Assembly: GCF_032362555.1 (NCBI RefSeq)
Contig: NC_083506.1
Span: forward strand, 543,501 to 607,500
Direction of reading: 5' to 3'
Origin: Amyelois transitella
Lineage: Eukaryota > Arthropoda > Insecta > Lepidoptera > Pyralidae
Length of the DNA: 64,000 bases
Under the pieces are notes generated by a model that was given only the letters and a program-made list of their open reading frames with translations, searched no databases and had not been told where the DNA came from. Every line of letters begins with the position of its first letter. Positions within the stretch are counted from its first letter, which is position 1. The translations under genes were made by a program, and so were the position numbers. Shown here piece after piece: positions 1 to 11,200 of this stretch.

Positions 1-50
1 CTTCGAGGCTAATTCAATCTGTGTAGTGTGTCCCGTATATATTTATTAGT
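1..50 (+). mobile_element. tRNA-SINE 3' tail, cut by the window edge
   Basis: cgaggctaattcaatctgtg followed by gtcccgtatatatttatta is the 3' end of the tRNA-derived SINE seen whole at 32038. Confidence 0.75.
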
Positions 51-242
51 AGCACCTACACATTTGATCCTAATAGATTAGTAAGTAATGCCACTCTTGG
101 AAGGTTTAACCTTTAACTTTCCTACCTTCCTCTCCTAATCTAATCTATCCTCTTCATAATATTTGCAAAATTGTAATAATAAACTAATCGCTCCTATATT
201 TATTAGTTCGTATTTTTTTTGTCATTTAAATATATAAGTCAT

Positions 243-378
243 ATTACCTCGGCAGGACTTACATTAATGCCAGGTTCAACAACTGGTTATAACCGGTCGG
301 ATCCAGTTATAGCGAGTTTATATGTATATTGGCGCGTTTGGTATAGCTGGGTTCGCTAGGGCCAATCTAAGGGTTTTG
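243..378 (-). pseudogene. Decayed duplicate of the donor end of NOMO exon 18
   Basis: This stretch repeats 411-545, which is the 3' part of NOMO exon 18 and its donor, at a period of about 168 bp. Shared blocks include GGTTCAACAACTGGTTATAA and CGGTCGGATCCAGTT. Read in the exon's frame on the minus strand, the copy meets a TAA stop after a segment resembling LRLTLA. It retains a GTAATA at the position of the donor. It looks like a non-functional partial exon duplication. Confidence 0.7.
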
Positions 379-416
379 TACCTTATTTTTATCAAAATTA
401 AAGTTCAATATCTTAC

Positions 417-2202
417 CTGGGCAGGACATACATCAGTCCTGGGTTCAACAACTGGTTATAACCGGTCGGATCCAGTTTCGTCGAGTATATGGGCGTGTTT
501 GGTGTAGATTCGGCGGCTAGGGTCAATCTTAAGGTCTTGTAGTGTTCTATATTGGGCGCATGGACCAGTACGTTGACATCAGTCAGCTGCTGAGGTTGGA
601 TGACGATGATCTTCACGTTCACAATGTCCTTGTTGTCTTTCACCTGAAAACGGAGATAAATTTCGACACGTACACACATATGTACATACATATTTTTTAA
701 AATTGAAACTTTATACACGTAAAATGTGCAACAGGTGGACTTAATGTTATGTTATGTCATATATGTGGTTCTCTCTCACCATCTTTTTTCCCCTGGATGA
801 CGTAAAAGGCGACTAAAGGATAGATGAGATTCTTCATGTAGGCGATGGCAACTTATCACTATTTGAATCTCGATTCAAACATAAAGCCATACAGCTGAAC
901 GTGACTGAAACGCCACCTACACAAATTAAATAAAAAAAGTCCAGTTAGCCAAATAGCTGAACGTGGCCATTCAGTCTTTTCAAGACTGTTGGCTCTGTCT
1001 ACCCCGCAAGGGATATAGACGTGACCCAGGCCGTATGTAGGCCCAGTTTTTAGAGATTACCCACCTCTAACGAAGCAGGTGCTTTGACCAGTCTCAAACC
1101 GGCTAACTCTGGATTAGTAGACTCTTTAAGCTCGATTTTATACACGCATCCTGGTAGGAGACCTCGGATTCTGAAACCAATGTAACAGTTGTGTAAGAAT
1201 TACAGTTAAAATATATGAGACTAAGTGGATTAATCACAAAGATTGGCTTAGCTTCAAAGTAACATGTGTCATGTGGAACTAACTATACAATTGTTGATAT
1301 ATGATTTCGAAAATTGTAACAAATTATAATTAATATTTTTAACGTCTAAGAGTATCAATAAAACATCATTCTCAACATCACGACCAGTGGGGGTAGCAAA
1401 GACCGCGCGACGCCGTTTTTATCGCGCTAAAAACTGTCGCTGTTTGTAATGTCGTGAAACGGGACAGCGATAGTTTATCGCGCGATCAAATCGTAGATAC
1501 ACATTACAGCAACTGAAGGCTGGTTCTACATGAAAAGTCACCTTTGGAATCCATTAATTTAATAAGTACCTATAAAAGTTAATCCTGTCCCTGCTTATTT
1601 CAACTTATTTTTACAGAAAACATCTTATATTACAAATGCGAAAGTAATGTTTGTTTGTTACCTCTTCACGCGTTATCTATGGAACTAATAGAATAGAAAA
1701 GATTTATTTTCAAAATTGGATACAAGGTATCACTTAATGACGTCACATCACTTAAATCTAATTATATAACCTACTACCGCTTCCAAAGCGCATGTGTAAA
1801 GGAAGCAGAACAAACTACACTGCGACATTAATCTTTTTTTATAATTTGCATAAGAGTCTGGATAAGAACATTGGGCTATAAACCCGGCGACGATTCGCGT
1901 ATCATTTACCACGGGTCCAGCAGGACCGGGAACCGACCCCAGGCCACACGGTTCACAGGCGAGAACGAAGCCGCTGCGCCAAACACGCCGCCCGTGGTGG
2001 CCGTGAAAACAGCGTAGACTATACACGAGTGAGTAGAGTTACCTGAAGCCGCCGGCGGCGTCGCTAGTGGCGTCCTGCGCGGGGCAGGGCGCGGCGGGCG
2101 GCGCGGGCGTGGCGGCCAGCGCGGCGCCCGCCACGCCCGCGCGCCCCAGCCACGACACCGTGCCGACGCACGACCACGCCACGCGCCGGCCCCTGGGAAT
2201 TA

Positions 2203-2271
<69 letters not shown>

Positions 2272-5200
2272 TGCCGGGAACCACACGGCACCAAAACAAA
2301 AAAAGAATAGGACCACTCCATCTCTTTCCCATGGATGTCGTAGAAGGCGACTAAGGGAGAGGTTTATAAAATTGCGATCCTATTTTTAAGCGATGGGCTA
2401 GCAACCTATCACTATTTGAATCTCAATGCCATCATTAAGCCGAGCAGCTGAACGTGGCCAATCTGTCTTTTCGGGACTATTGGCTCTGTCTACCCCGTAA
2501 GGGATATAGACGTGACTATATGTATGTATGTATAAAACGAAATCTATCAATTTTCGTAAAAACAATAAAAAAAAATTATGCTCCTTTTAAGAAGGCGCTT
2601 GCAAACAATCAGAATAAATTGCATATATACTCGTACGTGAAATACCTCAAGAATTGAAATATGATTAAGTAGACATAAATGCTAGAATTTAATCAACGAA
2701 GGCGCTTAAAACATCCGCTAACTTGATTAATAACTATAAATGCGAAAGTAACTCTGTATGTCTGTTACGCTTTCACGCCTAAACCACTTAACCGATTTTG
2801 ATGAATTTTGATACAAAGATAGAGTTGACCCTGAGGAAGAACATATGCCTTTTAATGCGTAGAGACGGACAACAGTTAGTATATGATAAATGGTGGATCC
2901 CGGCAGCAATAAAAAAATAAAAGGACCACACCATCTCATTCCCATGGATGTCGTAAAAAGCGACTAAAGCTTGTAAACTTGGGATTGTTCTCTTAGGCGA
3001 TGGGCTAGCAATCTATAATAGAATCTCAATTCTATCATTAAGCCAAACAGCCGAACGCGGCCTATCAGTCTCTTCAAGACCGTTAGCTCTGTCCACCCCC
3101 TAAGGGATATAGACATGATCAAACATAGGTATGTATGTACGATAAAACTTCATCACAAAAACTCACTTCAGCGTGAGCTTCTGGTTCTGCCCGTCGGCGA
3201 CCTTCAGCACCTGATGCTGGGGATTGAACCTGTACTCTTTGGCGTGGGGCTTGATGTAGTAATCGGCCGGCTGCAGCGCCGTGAAGCGGGCGCGGCCGTC
3301 CTCGCCCGCCGCCAGCACGCGCCGGTACGTGCCGCCGCTGACTGACACCGGGGCTCCCTGGGGAACGATAGATGCTAAATGCTAATATATTTAAACGAGC
3401 AATTCTTGTATATATATAATCAGGATCTCGGAAACGGCTCCAACGATTTTCATAAAAGTTACAGATTAGGGGCTTTTCGGCTCATGGAATCGATTTATCA
3501 AGGTCGTAGAGTTCGAGAAAAGCTCGGTTCCCAAGATATAAAAACATTTAAAAACCCGCGTTTTAAGAAACTATATCAGCGCCATCTATAACGCCATTGC
3601 AAAACTTGACGAATATTAAAACACGTTCTACCAAAAACAAAAAACCGAGCAAAGCTCGGTCAACCAGGTGCTTTAATTAAATAAACAACTTGACTAAGAG
3701 GATATACAAGGAGAGTATGAAGGGAAAGGTCGGAGTGGGAAGGCCTAGACGAACGTATCTTGATCAAATTAAGAACGTCCTGGCAAAGGGTCAGGTCAAA
3801 AGTACCCGAAACCGCCGAGCTTGCATGAAGAGAGTTATGAATGTGGATGAAGCGAAGGAAGTATGCAGAAATCGTGGCAAGTGGTAAGATGTAGTCTCTG
3901 CCTACTCCTCCGGAAAAAGGCGTGATTTTATGTATGTATGTTAAGAATTAGTGCTAAATAGAATAAAGTTATGCTAGGCGATTATTAGATCAAGATCCTT
4001 TAAATCCTCTAGTCAAAATCTCTAAAAAAATATCTTTGCAGTATTAAATACAGATAAAAAGAATAGGACCACACCATCTCTTTCCAGCGGTTGTCATAAA
4101 AGGCGACTAAGGGTAAAGCTTATAAACTTGGAATTCTTCTTTCATGCGATGAGCTAGCAACCTGTCACTACTTGAATCTCAATTCTATCATTAAGCCAAA
4201 CAGCTGAAAGTGGCATATCAGTTTCTTCAAGACAAGAGTCTATATGTATGTGTATGTACGTATAAATATATAAAATAGCAGCAACTAAGCAAAAAATAAA
4301 TTTATAGGAAAAAGATGTTCGTCTAGGCCTTCTTACTTCTACCTTTTCGTACGCATTCATTATATATACTTACTATCCATCCCGGAAAACGTTTTCTTGC
4401 CATATTATAATATTTTTAAAGTAATTTCTAGTTAAAAAAAATGTTAAGGGTGGACAACCCTACGACAGCATAGATGTTGACCGATTCTCAGACCTACTTA
4501 GTATGCTTACAAAACATGAGAATCGGTCAAGCCGCTTCGGAGGAGTAGCACGGGAACGAACATTGTGACACAAGAATTTTATATATTCAAAAAATTCAAA
4601 ATTCAAAAATTTTTATTCATTACTATAGGATACTTCATAACGCTTAATAATTGTCAAAACGTATGGTTTAACAACATTGGTTGACGTCAAACAAATTACT
4701 TTCAACTAAGTTTACTGCCGCTTCCAAGGCGTAAGTGCAGAAGAAGCGGTAACAAACTGCACTGCAGCATTTTCTACTACATATCTAAGATACCTGCAAC
4801 GGAGCCCCATCAGCCTCGTCCAGCAGCTCCACAGTGATCTCGGCCAGCTTGTGCGCCCGGATGTCGCCGCGCTCGTCGGGCTCGCTGAACACGTAGGACT
4901 CCTTCTCAGCGGTGATGGTGTATTTCTTTGACGCGTCCAACGGTCCGAAGCGGTAGGTGCCGTCGGATGTCGTCGTTTGGACGAGTTTGAAGTCGTCTGC
5001 GGGAAAGGGAGTCTATCATACATACATATGTACATATGTCTGATGTCGTCGTTTGGACGAGTTTGAAGTCGTCTGCGGGGAAAGGGAGTCTATCATACAT
5101 ACAAGACTTTATCCTTTGTTGGGTTGACAGAGCCAACAGTCTTGAAAAGACTGATAGGCTACATTCAGCTGTATGTCATATAAATGAATGATAATGGATA

Positions 5201-8200
5201 AATTGCACAGATTGAGTAAGCCCTGAAGAAGTAAGTTCGAAACTTATCTTACGAGCTGCAAGCCCAACGATGTTAAATTTTATAATAAATACTTATATCT
5301 ACAAATAAAATCCAAGCAATCAAATCAGAAAAATATCCTTTCCCGGCCGGGATTCGAACCCGGGACCTCCGGTGTCACAGACGAGCGTACTACCGCTGCG
5401 CCACAGAAGCCGTCAATGCACTGGACAAATTTGCGCATGCCATGCTACCGGTGATTGGCGAGGTGACTGACCGCTGGCGAGCGTGAGCGTGGCGCCGGGC
5501 ACGGGCGGCAGCAGGCGGCCGCGCAGCGTGCGCGCGCGCACGGCCCGCAGCAGCGCGGCGCCGGGCTGGCAGTCGCGCGCGCCCCGCAGCTGCGCCGGCG
5601 CGCCCTCCATCAGCAGGCTGGACGAAACAGCGTGCACGGTGCCCACTTCGCCCTGCACACATATTCGAACATATTTAAGGTGCGCTAGATGAATGTGTCT
5701 ATTCTTTAAGTCAACTTTAGCTGCATCCGTGAGAAAGACATGGATTGGACATATTCGAAAGTGCAAAAACAACAACACGCTTTATTTCTTTACACAGGTT
5801 TAATTTAAATAAATTTATTTTCTAAAAAAGATGCAAGGTATCGCTTAATAACACCAACACAACTAAAGTACAAATTCTTCTACACAAGCGCACGTGTAGA
5901 AGAAATGGCGGAACAAACTACACTGCATCACGTACAACGGCTACATAAGAAATAAAAAGTCCACTCACATCAGCCATATACAATGTATGTTCATACACGT
6001 ATCCGCCAGTGGGCATGGGTTTGGGTTCCAAGGGTCCCACGTCGGTGGTGCCCGCGGCGTCCATGGTGACCCTCAGCTTCAGATCCTGGGCCGGCTCCGG
6101 CGACGTCACCCGTACCACGACCGCGTGCGAAACGGCCTCGAAGTGAATCGTCTGGAACAAACATGTTTTGATGATACAATAATAATATTGTGCCGTGTGG
6201 TTACCGGCACCAATACAAAAAAGAATAGGATCAATACAAAAAAGAATAGGACCACTACATCTCTTTCCCATGGATGTCGTAAAATGCGACTAAAGGATAA
6301 GCTTACTTGGGATTCTTTTTTAGGCGATGAGATAGCAACCTGTCACTATTTGAATCTCAATTCCATCATTAAGCTAAATAGCTGAACGTGGCCATTCAGT
6401 AATTCAAGACTGTTGGCTCTGTCTACCCCACAAGGGATATACACGTGACCATATTATATGTATAGATTTGTCAATCTCACCTCAGCATCAGCGGTGTCGG
6501 CGTAGATGCTGGCGGGCCGGAAGCGGTGGCAGCCGCGCGGCGTCAGCTGGTAGCGGCCCGCCTCGCGCACGCACTGCTGGCTAGAGCCCCGCGGGATGGA
6601 CAGAGACCCGGATGATTTAGACGATTTGTAGTCCACCTGCCGATACATGATAGGTAGGTTTGTAGGAATGTTATAAAGAGTAAAGACCTAGAACGCTTCC
6701 TTGGGGAACTCCAGCTAAATAATATTGAGATGGACCTAGAACACGTCCTTGGGTGACCCCAATCTATATCACACGTCTTTAACATTACCTGAATATCGTA
6801 AACCACAAGAGATGTGATGAGAGACCCGAAACTTAATCATCTCTTAAGTCCTACAATTTCAAAAAATTACCTGTACATCATGAGAGCTATGGAACTTAAG
6901 CACATATCCAGTATGAACGAAATCAGGTACAGTGGCGTGTTGTTGAGTTAGCACCACGTTGTGAGTGGAGTCTTGCCAACAGAGCCTGTCGTGAGGCACT
7001 GAGATTTCCACACTGCCCGGTAGGACGTCAACGAATTTGTATTTGCCGTCTGTGAAATAAAAAAAGAAATAATAAAAAAGGGAGGGGTGCAACCGGGAAC
7101 ACGCAGAAATGAGAGAGAATAAAATAAAAAGAAATTTAATCTAACCTTAAGTCAGAAATTGTTTTTGACTCACCTTTAGCGTTCAAAGTGAGTGGTTTTC
7201 CGACGTACCCGCCGTCTGCCGACAGAGGGCGCAGCGTGACGGTGAGGAGGTCGCACAGAGCAGACGAACACACAATCCTGCCTGTGAGCTCCCCCTTGAG
7301 TTGGGAGAAAGATATGTCTTCTATGGCAGAGTCTTTGACTAGCAACTTATGGGAGAGTGGGTAGAATCTGTGGGAGGAAATATTGCTCATAAACTAAAGT
7401 CAGAACTAAATACAATGACTGTATGGGCTTATCATACCCTTGCGTAATTTATCCCTTACTGATATCTTAAATGCGAAAGTCTGTCTGTTCCGCTTTTACA
7501 GCTAAACCGCTGTACCGATTCGAATGAAATTTGGTATGCATATAGTTAAAAACCCGCGTTTGAAGGATACTTTTATTTTTCAAAAACCAACCCCAAAAAT
7601 ACAAAAATGGAAGGTGAAAGTTTGTATGAAAATCAATAATCCTACTCATGAGAAAGTCGGGGTGGGCTAGCAACCTGTCACTATTTGAATTTCAATTCTA
7701 TCATTAAGCCGAACAGCTGAACGTGGCGAATCAGTCTTTTGAAGACAGTTGGCTCTGTCTACCCCGCAAGGGATATAGACAAGATAATATGTATCTATCA
7801 AATTTCAGCAGTTCCGCATTTCTCCACATGCAATGTCCCCAATGGTAATAACAGCCCATAATATGTTTGTCGGAAAACACTTTTATCATGGCGTTAATTG
7901 CGCCAAATTCGTTATCACAATACATTATATAATTTGCCACCAAAGGGAAGATCTCCCGCCAGGCTGGTGTGACGCCTGGGGAACCGCGCGACACACGATG
8001 TTGTGTCGGAGGTTGTATATACATATGCTCCAATCCGTGAAATCTTTGCTTGCGCGATTTAGGTATTTCGCTGTTTTTGACTGATAGCGTCGCGTTATTT
8101 TATTTTTGTGACGTATGGCGTAGACATGTCGCCACAGTACATACATTTACAAATTAGTTGGGTTACACTAAATTCAGGGACCACGGGTAAAATAATACCC

Positions 8201-11200
8201 GTGGTACCCTCCAGGGACTATCACTGGGACCATTGACATTAGAGGGTGTAGGCAACCTTCTTGGTATACGCCATAGCAACGGTTGCCATGATGTTGTTTG
8301 TTAGAGAGATGTCAAAAATAATTTTTATTGTTAGATGTTCTTAATTTTATGTTGAATAATACATACATACATACAAACATAAAATCACGCCTCTTTCCCG
8401 GAGGGGTAGGCAGAGACTACCTCTTTCCACTTGCCGCGATCTCTTTCCCGTTGAATAATATAGTGATTTTTAATTGAATTATTTCTCTCCTCTTTTCTCC
8501 TTCTATCTTCTGTAGGAATAAACAACTTTTATAACTATACTTCCTACAGAGGGTACATTCAACACTCACTGCAGTCCATCTCTCTGTTCTTGCTCGCTCA
8601 CGACCACTTGCGCTATGTACGCACCGGCTGACAGGAAGATACACCATTTACCTGTTAAAAAATATATACACTTTATCAATTACTAGCTGTGCCCGCGACT
8701 TCGTCCGCCGTGGAATAGTTATTTTGGGCACCATTGGAGCTCTCATGGATGAATAATTTTCCCCGTTTTTTTTTCACATTTTCCATTATTTCTTCGCTCC
8801 TAATAGTTGCAGCGTGATATTATATAGACACAAAACAAAAATAAGTTTTCAATTTGAACTAGTAGTTCCTGAGATTAGCGCGTTCAAACAAACTAACTCT
8901 TCAGTTTTATAATATTAGTATAGATAAATTTAAAAACAGCAAAGTATGATGTAGACTCTATCTATACCTCCGGGAAAAAGGCGTGATTTTATGTATCTAT
9001 GAATGTAAAAAAAGCAAGTATACATACGGAAATAAAAGTTGACATTCTTGATATGTGTATGGTAAAATGGGATAGCAATTTATTAATCATAAAAAGATGA
9101 AGTCACGAAACAATACATCAAATCTTACCATCATCCCCAGGCGTGATGGGTATGACCTTATTTCTCTTGGTGTCAGTAATGCTCACGCCCCGCGCCTGTG
9201 CGGGGGTGACAGAGCCGCACACGCGCCACTTGGACTCCGCGTCGCCCGCCACGCGGATGCGGCCCGCTTGAGTCACCGACAGTTGCGTGTCGTGTGTTGA
9301 AGTTTCTGTTGTAAAATAATAAATTATGGATACATCTCTTAGATAAAGTTTTATTTTAATGAAAACAAGCAACTTTTGTTATAAAACCACACATTAAAAT
9401 CAAGAGAAAATTTTCAAAATTGGATCCAATCTTGAAAAATGAAAAAGCCACTCTTTGCCATGGATGTCGTAAAAAGCGACTAAGGGATAGGCTCACAAGC
9501 TTCGCATTAAGCCGTTATTATCGCGCGAAAAGCTATCGCTGTCTCATTTCACGTCATAATAAAAAACCAAACCTTCCAAAGCGTCAGTGCAGAAGAAGCG
9601 GTAACAAACTGCACTGCAGCATATTATTATATTATACATTACAACTCTACGTATGTTTTACAAGAAATAACTGTTCAAAAAAATGTAAATTACCAGTGCC
9701 GTGTGGTTCCCGGCACCATTACAAAAAAGAATAGGACCACACCACTCTTTGCCATGGATGTCGTAAAAAGCGACTAAGGGATAGGCTCACAAGCTTGGGA
9801 TTCTTCTTTTAGGCGATGGGCTAGCAACCTGTCACTATTTGAATCTCAATTCTATCATTAAGCCAAATAGCTGAACGTGGCCATTCAGTCTTCTCAAGAC
9901 TGTTGACTCTGCCTACCCCGCAAGGGATATAGACGTGACCATATGTATGTAACTGACCATGTTGTAATCTCATCGCGTAAGTCCCAGGCTGTAGATTGGT
10001 CAATGTGAACTTTCCATCAGCATCTGTCTTGGCGACCGCCCGCCCGTCCAGTAGCACTTGGGCTCCGCTCACGTCCGCACCCACTGCGGAGCGCGCAGAG
10101 CTCGCCAGGGTGAAACCTGTTATCTATAACAGAACAATATGTATGTAACAGTTATCTAAGAAAATAATGTGTGTGTGAATAAAAATTATATTTTAAAAAA
10201 AAATCTCCAAATCTATTTCACAGCATATAAGTGTCCTTACATACTGTCTGCAGTGACTTACCTATACTGTGAAACTATGTATAGAAATATCACAGGAAAA
10301 TAACAAGAACCGCAAGTTTATACAGTTCCCAAGAGATTAATTATATTTTGTAGCATTCTAAACGAGAGATGAATTGTTTTATCTTACGTCCAAAATTTCG
10401 CATATTGAAAAATACACGGTCTACTGATGTTTAGCTCATTCATTCATGTAATTGCGGGGCTTGCGGCATAAAAGACTGATAGGCCACGTTAAACTGTTCA
10501 AATAGTACCAGGTTGCTAGCCCATCGCCTTAAAGAAGAATCTCAAGTTTATAAGCCTATCCCTTAGTCGCCTTTTACGACATCCATAGGAAACAGATGGA
10601 GTGGCCCTATTCTTTTTATATTGATGCCGTGTGGTTCCCGGCACCAATATAAAATAGAATGTTTATCGCTCCATAGCGATAATGGCGGAGGAGATGAAAG
10701 AGAAGGAACACGTCACTCATTCAACCAATCAGAGCGCACATGTCGTTTGGTAATTGCTTACTTATTATTTTACGAGTGAGTTCGCTAAGTTTATCAATTT
10801 ACGGAAATGTGGACGTAAAATAAAACAGATCATCTCCTCCTACGAAATTTTAAAAACTTCCTAGGAAAATTATAAACGTACGATTCTTGTTGTTTTCCCG
10901 TGACATACTTATATTCCGGTGACGCAATGCCAAACGTTCTACATAAAGGAGGCTTCCAAATGGTCATTACCTCGAAGGCGTTCTTGATATAAATGCTATC
11001 ATGAAGCACGGTGAACGGCACTTGTTCTGGCTTCATGATATATGTCACTTGTCCTGGTGGCGTCGGGAGTACCATGAGTCTGAAAATAAAGAAATCTTAC
11101 TACGTACATTCATATAGTAACGTTTCTATCCTGTGTTCAAAAGACTGAAAGGCCATGTTAAGTTGTATGGCTTAATGATGGAATTGATATTCAAACAGCG

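Noticed and set aside
2039-2332. Open frames of 67-97 residues running through repeated Tyr-Ile
   Set aside because: They are translations of the (TA)n microsatellite joined to NOMO exon 16 and a SINE.
5341-5413. tRNA-like sequence with a good B box
   Set aside because: It lacks a pairing acceptor stem and the same sequence heads several dispersed repeats (32038, 33366, 34430, 62105), so it is a SINE head, not a tRNA gene.
5390-5778. Ala/Arg-rich 90-121 residue frames on the minus strand
   Set aside because: They overlap NOMO exon 13; one of them is the true frame extended beyond the splice sites, the others are shadows in GC-rich coding DNA.
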